Shown: positions 36,369-47,800, numbered from the stretch's first letter. The stretch: 64,000 bases of DNA from Flavobacteriales bacterium UBA3364 (GCA_002360495.1 DEQO01000066.1:10588-74587); one strand, 5' to 3'. The notes: a model not told the origin generated them from the letters alone. A program made the numbers and translations.

Positions 36369-37301
36369 ATGCTCTCCCCTCGCGAGAATTCCGAACGGAT
36401 CAAGGCGAAGGCCCGTGAGCTGGGGTTCCTTGCCTGCGGTATAGCCCGTGCGGAATTCCTTGCAGAAGAAGCTCCGCGCTTGGAGCGCTGGTTGAAAGCC
36501 GGGAAGCACGGTGATATGGGTTACATGGCGAACCACTTCGACCTGCGGCTCGACCCGCGCAGGTTGGTCGACGGGGCGAAGAGCGTGATCAGCCTGGCCT
36601 ACAACTATTACACCCCGCCGAAGCAGGAGGATCCCGAGGCACCGAAATTGAGCACGTATGCCTACGGCCGCGATTATCATAAAGTGGTGAGGCGACGAAT
36701 GGAACCGTTGATGGTCTTCATCACGGAACAGTTCGGTGATCTGGCGATGCGGGCTTTCGTGGACAGCGGTCCGGTATTGGAGAAGGCATGGGCGCAACGC
36801 AGCGGAATTGGTTGGGTCGGCAAACACACCAACGTTATCCGGCAGGGAGCAGGTTCCTACTTCTTCCTGTGCGAGATCATCATCGATCTTGAGCTGGAAC
36901 CGGACCCCCCTGCCACGGACCACTGCGGTACCTGCCGGCGATGCATCGACGCGTGCCCCACCGATGCCATCACGCCGTACGGTGTGGATGGCAGCAAGTG
37001 CATCAGCTACTTCACCATCGAGTTGAAGAGCGCCATACCGGAGGGTATGTCAGGGCGGTTCAACAACTGGGCCTTTGGTTGCGATATCTGCCAACAGGTA
37101 TGTCCTTGGAACCGGTTCAGTACACCGCACCAAGAGCCGGAATTCGGGCCGAAACCTGAACTCATGGCCCTGTCAAAGGACGATTGGCACGGCATGACCG
37201 AGGTGGTCTTCGAGAAACTCTTCCACAACAGCGCAGTGAAGCGCACGAAGTACGAAGGGCTAAAGCGCAACCTGCGTTTCCTGGATACCGGTGTTGAATA
37301 G
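36369..37301 (+). CDS. queG: Epoxyqueuosine reductase QueG
   Basis: A 310-residue protein with the QueG layout: an N-terminal cobalamin-binding region, a C-terminal pair of [4Fe-4S] motifs ('CGTCRRCIDACPTDAI' and 'CDICQQVCPWNR'), and the Asp residue region 'FVDSGPVLEKAWAQRSGIGW'. It reduces epoxyqueuosine to queuosine in tRNA. Usual length is about 310-380; this short form lacks the HEAT-repeat tail. The start at 36369 overlaps nothing; a longer frame to 36285 lies inside the antiporter gene. Confidence 0.94.
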   Translation: MLSPRENSERIKAKARELGFLACGIARAEFLAEEAPRLERWLKAGKHGDMGYMANHFDLRLDPRRLVDGAKSVISLAYNYYTPPKQEDPEAPKLSTYAYGRDYHKVVRRRMEPLMVFITEQFGDLAMRAFVDSGPVLEKAWAQRSGIGWVGKHTNVIRQGAGSYFFLCEIIIDLELEPDPPATDHCGTCRRCIDACPTDAITPYGVDGSKCISYFTIELKSAIPEGMSGRFNNWAFGCDICQQVCPWNRFSTPHQEPEFGPKPELMALSKDDWHGMTEVVFEKLFHNSAVKRTKYEGLKRNLRFLDTGVE

Positions 37302-37364
37302 AGGGCGGTTCCCTGTTCTCCTTGGGAGAGGTCCGGGACGAGGCCACCTGAAGGGCCGGGAGGC

Positions 37365-37583
37365 CTAACTCCGCATGGTCGTTTGGAACACGTCCATGAT
37401 CAAGTCGCGGTACATGTGCCCAAAGGTCGCAAGACACCAGGCCTTCAGAACCAATTGATCGTGTTGGCCCACCCAACGTCGGGCCTTGATGAGTTCCTTC
37501 TTGAACAGCCGTTGGTCGAAACTGACCTTTTGGAGAACTTGCTTACTGAACTCCATCATCTTCCTGCCTTGGTCCATCATCAC
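37365..37583 (-). CDS. Small conserved protein of unknown function
   Basis: A 72-residue protein with amphipathic helices: 'MEFSKQVLQKVSFDQRLFKK' near the N-terminus and 'LVLKAWCLATFGHMYRDLIM' in the second half. The sequence recalls short proteins common in Flavobacteriia, but I know no function. The true start may be Met 9 or 10 (37559 or 37556). It is convergent with queG. Confidence 0.6.
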   Translation of the reverse strand: MMMDQGRKMMEFSKQVLQKVSFDQRLFKKELIKARRWVGQHDQLVLKAWCLATFGHMYRDLIMDVFQTTMRS

Positions 37584-37734
37584 GGTTCGGCTTTAGCGAG
37601 GTTGAAGATAATACACCCTGGAAGCGAAATGGGAAATATTCGTCGAAGGGTTTTCCACCGCTGAACACACGAGTGGACAACGATAACGGCACGTTCCCGG
37701 GATCGGTATCGCTGGTTCGCGCAAAAAGTTGTTG

Positions 37735-38604
37735 TCAGGGCTGGAAGGTGCGTTCCTCGGCCTGCATGACCTCGTAGCTGGCGGTATTGTACGCATAGGC
37801 CACCAAGGCACAATGGGCCGGGTCCCAAGCGGCGTTGACCGGGAAATCCGCATACGTGAGGGTGAGGGTATCCCCGGCAGCGGCGCTTCCTGTGATCAAC
37901 GGTACGCCCCAGGTCCCATTCACCGTGGTGCGCAGGACATGGCGATGATCATAGTCCTGCACATCGGGGTCGGGGAGGGAAGGGTCGCTGTCGTACTGCC
38001 AGTCCACCACATGGTCCTCGATCAGGTAGATGGTCAGGTTGTGGTCCCCGTCCACCGGGTTCAGGACCGCCACTTTCACCTCGGCCGAAACGGTGTTCGC
38101 CGCGCTATTGTAGGTCAGTTCGCTGAACCAGATGTCCATGTCGGCCGGTTCGCCGATAATGTCCGCCACGGCGCTCCCCCAAGCGGCTTCTCCTTGCAGC
38201 AGGCTGTTGTTATAGACCCTTCGGCTCACTGCGCCGTTGGGCAGGAAAGCGACGTCCAAGGCGGACTCATAAGCATCCCCGGCCTCGGTCCGGAAATCCG
38301 TGGAGTAACTGCCATCGGCGTTCGGGGGCGAAACGGGTGCGGCGAAGGTGCTGGTCATGTGTATCCCGACCATGATGAGGTCCTCGCCATAGAGGTCCTG
38401 AAGCTGGAGACCGATCGCCGCAGCCCCAGGGCAATTGTTGCAACGGTGCCCGGTGAAATCCTCCAACAACACCTTGCGTGTGACCCCCTCGCCGGTGATC
38501 GGATCGCCGCCACCGTCCACGATGGGCGAGCTCACATAGTCACAACCGGACACCAAGGCGATCACGAGGAGGAGGGGGAGTGCTGTGGAACGACGGACGG
38601 TCAT
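37735..38604 (-). CDS. Omp28-family outer-membrane lipoprotein
   Basis: A 289-residue protein. The signal ends in a lipobox ('LLVIALVSGCDY', Cys about 21). A thioredoxin-like domain carries 'VLLEDFTGHRCNNCPGAAA' (C-x2-C), typical of the Omp28 family, and the second half is beta-rich. It is last in a minus-strand operon (TlpA, barrel, Omp28), 2 bp after the barrel gene's stop. The start at 38604 is the Met directly before the signal. It may handle redox or folding of surface proteins, which is inference. Confidence 0.82.
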   Translation of the reverse strand: MTVRRSTALPLLLVIALVSGCDYVSSPIVDGGGDPITGEGVTRKVLLEDFTGHRCNNCPGAAAIGLQLQDLYGEDLIMVGIHMTSTFAAPVSPPNADGSYSTDFRTEAGDAYESALDVAFLPNGAVSRRVYNNSLLQGEAAWGSAVADIIGEPADMDIWFSELTYNSAANTVSAEVKVAVLNPVDGDHNLTIYLIEDHVVDWQYDSDPSLPDPDVQDYDHRHVLRTTVNGTWGVPLITGSAAAGDTLTLTYADFPVNAAWDPAHCALVAYAYNTASYEVMQAEERTFQP

Positions 38605-38606
38605 GG

Positions 38607-40310
38607 CTAGAAGGTCGTAGTGATCGAAAGGCTCAACCCGTTCGAGGCCGGCACCGTGCGGCAAACGCCGCCGACGCAGAAGATCCCGGCCCGCTGCCTT
38701 CCGTAGTTCATCTGGAACCGGGTACCGTTGCGGATGTATCCGACCGAGCCGATGGGGTAGTGCAAGCGCTCCGGGGTCACTTCGGTCTTGCCGTCCTGTA
38801 GGAAGGTATCGTCGAAGGTCACATAGTTGAACTGGTCCATCACGGCCACGAACCAATGCGGGCTGAAGGTGAACTCGGCCAACGCGGTGGCCCAGTTGCC
38901 GTGGTCCTGTTCGGTGCGCAGGTGCTGAAGCTCGAACCGCACCGAGTTCTTGTCGGTGAAGTTGTGAAGGCCTTCCAGGATGAAAATATCCGCATGGACC
39001 ACGGGCTTCCCGGCTTTCCCCTGGATAACGTCGATGTCATAGACAAGGTTCAGGTAGGTGAAGGCCAGTTCCCAAGTGGTGCTCAATCGTTTCCGAACCT
39101 CGATGTTGATGTCCTGGAAGTACATCCGGTCCCCGGGACGGAAGAAGTTGGTGGAATATCCATACCGCCGGGTGGTGTCATCCGCTGCGCCCAGGTCCGT
39201 TGAGTCCAGGGAGTAAGCGTTGGAATAGTTCAGGGCGATCTTGGTCCCGTATTTCCCACCGAGTTTGGTGCCCTTCTTCCACTTGTAGAAGATCTCGCCC
39301 TGTGCCGCGACCTCCCCATTCGGTTGTGTGGCGTAGGGGTAGAGGGTGGCCGGCAGGTTGTAGGTGTGCTGCTTGGCCAGCGGCGGGAGGAAATTGATGT
39401 TCAGGTCGAACGGGGTGGGCGAAGCCCTGTCGCTCTGGTAGAACATGTTGTCGTAGGTGTGCGCCCCGACACTGACCCCCAGGCCTTTCACCGAATAGGT
39501 CGCATTCGCCAGTAGGGCCTGTCCATTCTTATAGATGAAGTCGTTGCGGCCATTGGGATCGTTGATCTTGTAGGCATACTCCGTGTAGAGGTTCCAACGG
39601 GGCGTGGTGTAGTTGGCTCGGACGGCCCAAGCACCCACGTTCTCCGGTAGTTCCAAGGCGGGGTCCCGATCTTCCTGGTACTTGCTCACGAAGCTGGCCC
39701 CGATGATCAGGTTGTTCGCGCTGGTCCAGCTGCTGTCCAGCAGTTCGCTCAGACTTACCTCGGCATCGGCACCGCGCACGATACCCACCCCTTTCGTCAG
39801 GCCGTTGTCGAACCCGAAACGTTGCCGTCCGATGAAACCCTTCAGGTAAATGCCGGGGTGCGCTTTGTACTTGAGCCGGATCCCGTCCATGGCATTGTCC
39901 ACACCGAGGTAGCGCTCCTCGTAGCTGCGGAACACCATACCCTGGCCGAATTGCTCGAAGAAATTCCCCGCGGTCACCTCCAGGTCGCTCACCTTGAATT
40001 TGATGTAGCGGTAGCCGACACCGGAGCCGTTGTACTGGACACCTGCCGGGTAGCCGGCTAATGCGGGTTCGTAGCTCTCGAAACGGCCGCCGGCTTCAAA
40101 GTTCCCGTAGGTATAGATCAGGTTGGCCCAGGCATTGGCTGCCAAGCGTTGCGGTGGTACCACCGCTCCGATGGTCGAATCCACGTTGTAGTACTGTGCA
40201 TCCGTGCTGAAGTTGCCATGGAGTTGCCCACCCTCTTGGGCGTAGGCGTTCCCCAAAGCACTCAAGAACAGGGCGCACGTGGCACCACGCAACACGGTCG
40301 TTCGGCTCAT
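38607..40310 (-). CDS. Outer-membrane beta-barrel protein (DUF6029-like)
   Basis: A 567-residue protein with a signal peptide ('GATCALFLSALGNAYAQ', about 9-25) and a long series of amphipathic strands ending in aromatic 'LSLSITTTF', a Phe-terminated outer-membrane barrel signature. The motif 'GNFFEQFGQGMVFRSYEERY' recalls DUF6029 barrels. It sits between a TlpA-like thioredoxin (11 bp upstream) and an Omp28 lipoprotein, so the three may work together. Function unknown. The start is chosen at Met 40310; a Met five codons upstream is also possible. Confidence 0.75.
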   Translation of the reverse strand: MSRTTVLRGATCALFLSALGNAYAQEGGQLHGNFSTDAQYYNVDSTIGAVVPPQRLAANAWANLIYTYGNFEAGGRFESYEPALAGYPAGVQYNGSGVGYRYIKFKVSDLEVTAGNFFEQFGQGMVFRSYEERYLGVDNAMDGIRLKYKAHPGIYLKGFIGRQRFGFDNGLTKGVGIVRGADAEVSLSELLDSSWTSANNLIIGASFVSKYQEDRDPALELPENVGAWAVRANYTTPRWNLYTEYAYKINDPNGRNDFIYKNGQALLANATYSVKGLGVSVGAHTYDNMFYQSDRASPTPFDLNINFLPPLAKQHTYNLPATLYPYATQPNGEVAAQGEIFYKWKKGTKLGGKYGTKIALNYSNAYSLDSTDLGAADDTTRRYGYSTNFFRPGDRMYFQDINIEVRKRLSTTWELAFTYLNLVYDIDVIQGKAGKPVVHADIFILEGLHNFTDKNSVRFELQHLRTEQDHGNWATALAEFTFSPHWFVAVMDQFNYVTFDDTFLQDGKTEVTPERLHYPIGSVGYIRNGTRFQMNYGRQRAGIFCVGGVCRTVPASNGLSLSITTTF

Positions 40311-40321
40311 CCGTGCAAATG

Positions 40322-40819
<498 letters not shown>

Positions 40820-40844
40820 GGGTAGGTTTTTAGGGTGTCAAACG

Positions 40845-40890
40845 AAAGGTCAGCGACCGCTGGCAACTCGCGTGCCGGATCGCTGACCTT
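40845..40890 (-). terminator. Stem-loop after the thioredoxin-T9SS gene
   Basis: An 11-bp stem (AAGGTCAGCGA pairing with TCGCTGACCTT) with a 23-nt loop. On the minus strand it is followed by TTTCGTTT. It lies between the stop at 40920 and tlpA, so it could end the upstream transcript. Confidence 0.5.
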
Positions 40891-40919
40891 CCGATAGACA
40901 GTCAAGTGAGGGACCTGAC

Positions 40920-42362
40920 TTAGTGGGTGATAGTCACTTTACGTGTGGCCGTCATGCCGTCCGCCAGCACGGTCATGAAGTAGCTGCCTTCGGCGATATC
41001 GCTCAGGTCCAAAGCGGCCTGTTGAGCACCAGCTCCGAAGCTCCTGGAGTTCTGGTACACCACTTCGCCCAGCATGTTCATCACGGAAATGTTCACCACG
41101 GCCGCACCGGGCAGATCAAGGTTCACGTTCAGGATGCCGTTCGTCGGATTGGGGAAGATGGACAGACCGTTCTCCAACACGTTCTCCTCGACGGATGCGG
41201 CAACAGAGGTCTTGAACGGTTCGACGTCGATGTCATCGAACGCCCCACCGGTAAGGATGTTCACACCGTTCGCTTTCAAGCGGAAGTAGCCCGTTCCGTA
41301 ATCGCAGCAGATACCATCACCGACGGCGTCGTAGATCTCGAAACGATAGCATTCGTTATCGTTGAGTGTCCAGTCGTAGGTGTACACGGTAGCAGCGGTG
41401 TATGGGGTCGTAGGGTCCTGTGCAACGATATCTCCGGCCTCGTCGAACAACTTCCAAGTGGTTTCGTTGGGGTAGTTGTCCGTCTTCAGTTCCAGTTGGA
41501 CCTCGATCTCAGGCATGATCGAATTGTCCCCTGTGATAGACCCATTCACGGCGTTGTTACTCGCCACATCGTCGGTGGCCAGGAGCGTGTACGTGATGTT
41601 GTTGCTGGCGGTCGTCGGTGTGAAGGTGGTGATGGTGACGGTCTCCAGTTCGTAGGTACCCAGGTTCCCGGTCCAGTTCGCTGTTCCGAGCACTTCTGTA
41701 CCGCGCTTAGCCTCGATGGTTCCGCTGGTCAACGGGGTCGTTCCCGTATTCTGCAGGCGGATGCTCAAGTCCACGGGGGTTCCCAAGCAGATCACCGGGC
41801 TGTTGACGTTGGGCAGAACGGAACCATCCGTTGGCGAATCAGCCAGGTATTGGTTGCACCCCTGGCACGAGGTCCAGAGCGCGCTGGAACTCAACGGCCC
41901 CACTTCGGTGATCATGCGGTTGGGGCAAACGCGGTAGACCGTTGGGAAATAACCGATCTCCAATAGGTCGGCGATATCGCCATCATCAATGATGGGATAG
42001 GTCGTCCCCTCCACCCAGTCACCTTGGGTGTTGGCTCCGGAGCCGTTCAGGTTGGCCAGGGTCGTTTGAGGATCGCCCTCGATGAAGAACACCATGGCCT
42101 TGTTGTCCGCAGTACCCGGTCCGTGGGTATCGTACAAGGTGCGCAGTGCATGGGTCTCATGATAACTCCAGCACGGACCGCACCACGTGGCACTCACATC
42201 GATGAATACGGTGTATCCTTAGTCCAGATAGTCGTACAGCGTATGGGATTGGCCGTCCAGGTCGGTCCCGGTCCAGTTGGGACAGATCCGGTAGTCCGGC
42301 ATTTGTGCGTTCGCGGCCGTAGCCAGTGCCAACGCAGAGGATAGGAGTAAGTTCTTTTTCAT
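40920..42362 (-). pseudogene. Thioredoxin-fold T9SS protein interrupted by an in-frame TAA
   Basis: Read through, this is a 480-codon gene with a signal peptide ('LLLSSALALATAANAQ', about 5-20), a thioredoxin-like domain ('GYTVFIDVSATWCGPCW'), beta domains, and a T9SS sorting tail ('LSIFPNPTNGILNVNLDLPG' through 'TRKVTITH'). Codon 48 is TAA at 42219-42221 on the minus strand, between 'LYDYLD' and 'GYTVFID', in the same reading frame with no indel. The residue there is probably Gln (CAA) or similar. It may be a true nonsense mutation or a sequencing error; the rest of the frame is intact. A -7-like box (TACTTTCG, minus strand, 42428-42435) lies upstream. Confidence 0.8.
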
Positions 42363-42427
42363 GCGGGGAGCAGGTGTGTTTGGTGTTCTGTGAGCGACCG
42401 CAGGCCGTTGTTGTCCATTGCGGGTGT

Positions 42428-42435
42428 CGAAAGTA
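42428..42435 (-). promoter_or_regulatory. -7-like box for the thioredoxin-T9SS gene
   Basis: The minus strand reads TACTTTCG, 65 bp before the start at 42362. Confidence 0.35.
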
Positions 42436-42549
42436 GAGGCATGTACGACACGGCTTACAGCGGCTTGTCGACAGGATTGGGATCCTATCATCCCTTATTG
42501 GGCAAGTCGAACAACACATTCGAGGGACGGACCTACTGAAGTTGGGATC

Positions 42550-42557
42550 TACCTTTG
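42550..42557 (+). promoter_or_regulatory. -7 promoter box for the T9SS gene at 42598
   Basis: TACCTTTG is an exact TAnnTTTG match 40 bp before the start at 42598. Confidence 0.45.
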
Positions 42558-42597
42558 TCCAACCCCGAATAACCAGTAACGTCCAAGTACCTGAACT

Positions 42598-43353
42598 ATG
42601 GCATTACGCTACATTTTCCCCTTCGCTGTCCTTTCCGCCTTTACCAACGCCTCAGCCCAAGGTCTGGTGACCTTGACCGATGAGGATGGGAACGTGGTCA
42701 ACGGAACTGTGATCTTCGTATCGACCACGCCGGAGGAGATACGCGATACGGTCAGCTTGACCACCCTTGTGGTCGGAACGGAGGACCGCGACGTCATGAT
42801 CCGGCGTTACGAGGTCTGGCCGGTGGAAGGATCGCGCAATATGTTCTGCTGGGGTGTTTGCTATTCCGCATCCAGTTCGGGCACCCATCCTGTTTGGGAG
42901 TCCCCGCATCCTGAAACGCTATCGCAGGGCCAGCCCTTCGATGGTTTCCATGCCTACTACGAACCGACGGGCATGTCCGGTACGGCCCGTTTCCGCTACG
43001 TGTGGTATGACAACAACGTACCCGATGCCCCTGACAGCAGCTGGGTGGACATCGACTTTGGTGGTGCCGTGGGGATATCGGAGAAAGCCGGTCTTAATGC
43101 TGAGTTGAACGCCACACCGAACCCCTCTGCCGGGAACGAGATAGTGTTGAATTACACCTTGGCCGATCTAGGGCAGGGATCCGAGATCACCCTCTACAAT
43201 GTCCTTGGTGAGAAGGTACGTCACCAGGCCCTTGCCAGCACACAAGGGCGTGTAACGATCGCGAGTGCTGATCTGCACAACGGCGTCTATTTCGCCAACA
43301 TCGTTCGCAACGGCCGCATGGTCGCCACCCGCCGGGTGGTCATATCCCGCTAG
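42598..43353 (+). CDS. T9SS-sorted secreted protein
   Basis: A 251-residue protein with a signal peptide ('IFPFAVLSAFTNASAQ', about 5-20), a beta-rich domain (about 22-160), and a T9SS tail ('ATPNPSAGNEIVLNYTLADL' through 'MVATRRVVISR'). It is exported across the outer membrane and anchored or released at the surface. The N-terminal domain is not recognised. The stop overlaps the sirtuin stop on the other strand (CTAG, 43350-43353). Confidence 0.78.
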   Translation: MALRYIFPFAVLSAFTNASAQGLVTLTDEDGNVVNGTVIFVSTTPEEIRDTVSLTTLVVGTEDRDVMIRRYEVWPVEGSRNMFCWGVCYSASSSGTHPVWESPHPETLSQGQPFDGFHAYYEPTGMSGTARFRYVWYDNNVPDAPDSSWVDIDFGGAVGISEKAGLNAELNATPNPSAGNEIVLNYTLADLGQGSEITLYNVLGEKVRHQALASTQGRVTIASADLHNGVYFANIVRNGRMVATRRVVISR

Positions 43354-44045
43354 TCCCGTTCATTCATCCAATCCAAAGCCAGCGAGGGTACTCCTTCGCT
43401 GGCTTTCGTCTTGATATGGGTCACTCCGTGCCGGCGGATCTCCACTTCGCCGGGGTCCACAAGCACGATGGGACAGCCCTGCCGGGCATAGTGGACCAGG
43501 CCGGCCGCCGGATAAACGGCCAATGAGGTCCCTACCACCAATAGGCGGTCCGCCCGGCTGACCAGTTCTGCGGCCTCGGGCAACAAGGGCACCTCTTCCC
43601 CGAACCAAACGATGTGCGGTCGGAGTTGGGATCCCAGTGGGCATAGTGCTCCCAAGGCCAGGGATGGTCCGTTGATCCGTGTGACCAATGAGGGGTCGAC
43701 GGTGCTACGCGCCTTCAGCACCTCCCCATGCAGATGGAGCACACGGCTGCTCCCGGCCCGCTCATGGAGGTCGTCGATATTCTGTGTGATCACATCGACA
43801 TGGAAGCACCGTTCCAGTGTTGCAATGGCCCTGTGCGCCAGGTTGGGAACGGCCTGGATCACCTGGGCCCGGCGGAGGTCATAGAAATGCAGGACGGTAG
43901 CGGGATCCCGGTGCCATGCCTCCGGTGTGGCCACATCCTCCAAGCGGTACTCTTCCCACAACCCATCGCTGTCGCGGAAGGTGCGCAGGCCGCTTTCCGC
44001 GCTGATCCCGGCCCCGGTAAATACCACGATGCGTTGTCGTTCCAT
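43350..44045 (-). CDS. cobB: SIR2-family NAD-dependent deacylase
   Basis: A 231-residue protein with sirtuin motifs: 'VVFTGAGISAESGLRTFRD' (GAGxS), 'ITQNIDDLHERAGS' (NxD and catalytic His region), 'LHLHGEV', and 'PHIVWFGE' as in CobB-type class III sirtuins. The zinc-binding Cys set typical of other classes appears reduced. It removes acetyl or succinyl groups using NAD+. The start at 44045 is chosen because it sits directly before the core; longer starts at 44069 and 44087 are possible. Confidence 0.9.
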   Translation of the reverse strand: MERQRIVVFTGAGISAESGLRTFRDSDGLWEEYRLEDVATPEAWHRDPATVLHFYDLRRAQVIQAVPNLAHRAIATLERCFHVDVITQNIDDLHERAGSSRVLHLHGEVLKARSTVDPSLVTRINGPSLALGALCPLGSQLRPHIVWFGEEVPLLPEAAELVSRADRLLVVGTSLAVYPAAGLVHYARQGCPIVLVDPGEVEIRRHGVTHIKTKASEGVPSLALDWMNERD

Positions 44046-44134
44046 TCCGGTTCGCAGTTCGGGGAGCATGGGCCTCGTCCGCCGCACTCAAAGTAACCCA
44101 TCAAAAGGATGGCTTCAGGAACGGTAGCTTCCGT

Positions 44135-44142
44135 TATTTTCG
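44135..44142 (+). promoter_or_regulatory. -7-like box upstream of ruvA
   Basis: TATTTTCG lies 85 bp before the ruvA start and may drive ruvA-sprA. Confidence 0.35.
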
Positions 44143-44227
44143 CGCCTCTTCGTTGGACCATACCCGCTGCGCATAGCACGACGTTACCCCCCTTTTTAGT
44201 ACACAAGCCCGACGTGAAGGGGACAGG

Positions 44228-44836
44228 ATGATCGATAGCCTGAACGGTGAAGTATTGGATGTTGCGCAGGACCATGTGACGGTCGATTGCCACGGTGTGG
44301 GCTATCTGGTACATGCCCCGGCCTCCACACTGGCGCAGCTTCCCCGGCAAGGCAGGGTGCGGTTGCACGTGCATTATGCAGTCACCGTGGATGTGCGTTC
44401 GGGAAGCAGTGATCATCGCCTGTTCGGTTTCCTGCACCGGGACGACAGGCAGTTGTTCCGCCGGTTGATCGAGGTGCAGGGCGTGAGCGCCACCATCGGC
44501 ATGGGGATCATGGGCGTTCGCACGGCACAGGAGATCCACACTGCGATCCTGACAGGCGATGAGTCCATGTTGAAAGGCGTGAAGGGGATCGGTCCCAAAC
44601 TGGCACAGCGGATCATTGCCGACCTGCAGGGCAAACTGTCCGGTGTGCCATTGCCCAGCGGCGGGGTCGTGATGTCCCCGGGCAATACCCTCAAGACCGA
44701 GGCGTTATCGGCGTTGATCTCCCTGGGGGTGGATCGCATGAAGGCCGAACGCGCCTTGAACACCGTGCTCCAGGATCGGTCGAGCGAACCGCCATCGGTG
44801 GAGGAATTGATCAAGTTGACCCTGAAGAACCTCTGA
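44228..44836 (+). CDS. ruvA: Holliday junction-binding protein RuvA
   Basis: A 202-residue protein, a normal RuvA length. It has an N-terminal OB fold ('MIDSLNGEVLDVAQDHVTVD'), two helix-hairpin-helix motifs ('LIEVQGVSATIGMGIM' and 'LKGVKGIGPKLAQRIIAD'), and the C-terminal domain III that contacts RuvB. It is followed by sprA after 16 bp, the order seen in many Flavobacteriia. Confidence 0.96.
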   Translation: MIDSLNGEVLDVAQDHVTVDCHGVGYLVHAPASTLAQLPRQGRVRLHVHYAVTVDVRSGSSDHRLFGFLHRDDRQLFRRLIEVQGVSATIGMGIMGVRTAQEIHTAILTGDESMLKGVKGIGPKLAQRIIADLQGKLSGVPLPSGGVVMSPGNTLKTEALSALISLGVDRMKAERALNTVLQDRSSEPPSVEELIKLTLKNL

Positions 44837-44852
44837 CCGTCCGACAACCTCA

Positions 44853-47800
44853 ATGACCTCGTACCTCATTCCGAAACGCCTTTGGGGCATGCTGGGCAGG
44901 ATCGTCCTGCTTGCGGTGATGGCCGGGGCGGCGGATGATGTGAAAGGGCGGGCTTTGCTGTACACGGCCCTGGTGATGCAGGTGGATTCGCCGGAGGTGC
45001 AGCTCCAGTTCCCGCTCACCGATCCGCTTACACCGGGCGCACCGTCCACCGGGAACATCAACCTCGCCGATCCCGATAACATCCGGAACGAAGTGATCTA
45101 CGACCCGGTCACCGGTCAGTATATCATGCAGAGTTCCGTGGGCGGCTCCTTCGACTACCGGCCGCCCATGAGCCTGTCGTTGGACGAGTACCTGAACTAC
45201 GACATGCAGCGCAGTATGGAGAACTACTGGCTGGACCGCGTGGAGGAGGACAGCCAGAGCGCGCAGAAGGAGTTGATCCCTGCGATCAAGGTGCGCGGTG
45301 AGGCGTTCGACCGGATCTTCGGTGGGAACACCATCGACATCAAGCCGCGGGGCTCGGCGGAGGTCATCTTCGGCATCAACATCAGCAAGACGGAGAACCC
45401 GCGGATCCCGATCAACCAGCGGCGCATCACCACGTTCAACTTCGACCAGCGGATCCAGTTGAACCTCGTGGGGAATATCGGGGAGAAGCTGAAGATCAAC
45501 ACCAACTACAACACCCAGGCCACCTTCGATTTCGAGAACCAGGTGAAGTTGGACTACACCGGGTACGAGGACGAGATCATCCAGAAGATCGAGGCCGGGA
45601 ACGTGAGCCTTCCCTTGCGCGGCACGCTGATCCAGGGCAGCCAAAGCCTCTTCGGTTTGAAAACGGAACTGCGTTTCGGCCGGTTGACCGCCACCGCGAT
45701 CTTCAGCCAGGAGAAGGGCCAGCGCCGCAACGTACAGTCGCAGGGCGGTGCACAGACCACCAACTTCGATATCAAGGCGGACGAATACGAAGCCAACAAG
45801 CACTACTTCCTGAACTACTTCTTCAGGGACCGGTACGATGCGGCCATGCGCACGCTGCCCACGGTGAACAGCGGTGCCCTCATCCAGCGGATCGAGGTGT
45901 GGGTGACCAACACCCGGCAGGACTTCCAGCAAACGCGGAACATCGTCGCTTTCACCGACCTCGGTGAGGATGCCAGTGCAGCGTCCATCGCGGCAGGACA
46001 CATCAGCACCGGCCTACCGCCCGGGCTGGTGCAGGACGGGCCCGGCGACCGTGCCGACAATGCCGCGAACACCTTGTACCAGCAAGTAAGTACCAACACG
46101 GGCATCACCGGGTTCGAGAATTCCAGTGAGGCCTTGCAGCAGCTCGGGCTTGTGGCCTCGCGCCACTTCGAAAAGCTGGAAAGTGCGCGCTTGCTCACAC
46201 CCAGCGAATACACCGTGAACCAGCGCCTCGGTTTCATCACCTTGAACCAGCAGCTGAACAACGATGAGGTGCTGGCCGTGGCCTATCAATACACGCTCGA
46301 CGGCATCACCTACCAGGTGGGCCAATTCGCCCAGGACGGGGTGTTCACCGGGACCGATCCCGGAGGGGGCACCGGAACGCAGGAGCCGCAAGGCACCGAG
46401 GCATTGGTCCTGCGCCTGCTGAAGGCCACGATCACCAATCCACGGATCCCGCTCTGGGACCTGATGATGAAGAACGTGTACTCGTTGGGCGCCTTCCAGG
46501 TGAACGAGGACAAGTTCCGCCTGGACCTGATCTACAACAACCCCGTTACAGGCGTCGATGTGAACTACATCCCCCTGGCGCCGCTGGACCAGATCCCGTT
46601 GATCCAGTCGTTGGGCATGGACCGGCTGGATCCGAACAATGCGCCGAACCCGGATGGTTGGTTCGACTTCATCGACAATGCAGCCACCACCGGTGGCACG
46701 ATCCAATCACAGAGCGGGCGTGTGTATTTCACCGTGCTGGAGCCCTTCGGCAGTTACCTGGACGCCCAACTTGTCGGGGTGCCCCCGGAGATCAAACGCA
46801 CCATCGTCTACCAGCAGTTGTACGACAGCACCAAGGTCGCCGCGCAGAACATCCCGGAGCTGAACCGTTTCCGTTTGAAGGGCAGTTATCGTTCCGCGAG
46901 CAGTGATGTGATCTCGCTGAACTCCGTGAACATCCCGCAGGGTTCCGTGAGCGTTACCGCGGGTGGTGTGAAGTTGATCGAGAACCAGGACTACACCGTG
47001 GACTACAACCTGGGCCGTGTGCGGATCCTGAACCAGGGGATCCTGGAAAGCGGCACGCCGATCAATATCGCATTGGAGAGCAACTCGCTCTTCAGCATAC
47101 AGACGAAGACACTGGCCGGGGCGCGGTTCGACTATAAGATCAACAAGGATTTCATCATCGGTGGTACGGTGATGAACCTCTACGAACGACCGTTGACCCA
47201 GAAGGTGAACGTGGGGGAGGAGCCGATCCGGAACACGATGCTCGGGCTGGATGCGAACTGGCAGAGCAAGTCGCAATGGCTCACGGACATGGTGGACAAA
47301 CTGCCGTTCTATGCAACAAAGCAGGAGAGCAACGTGACCGCGAGCCTGGAGGCCGCGTACTTGATCCCCGGCCACAGCCGCGCGATCGGGAATGCCGGCA
47401 CCAGCTACATCGACGACTTCGAGGGCAGCGTTAGCGTGATCGACCTGCGTACACAAAGCCTCTGGTTCCACGCCGCCGTTCCGCAGGGGCAGTTCTCGCT
47501 TTTCCCCGAGGGCGAACTGGTGAACGATCTGGGCGCGGGCTTCCGCCGCGCGCGATTGTCGTGGTACGTGATCGATCCGCTGTTCTTCCGCAACAACGAA
47601 CTGACCCCCGCGAACATCAGCAACAGCACATCCATCCGGTCCGACAACCGGATGCGCGAGGTCCTGGAGCAGGAAGTGTTCCCCAACCGCCAGCTGGCTG
47701 CGGGCACCCCGACCAACATCCCGGTGTTGGACCTCACCTACTATCCGTCGGAACGCGGTCCGTACAACTACAACCCCGACCTGACGGACCAGGGTGATCT

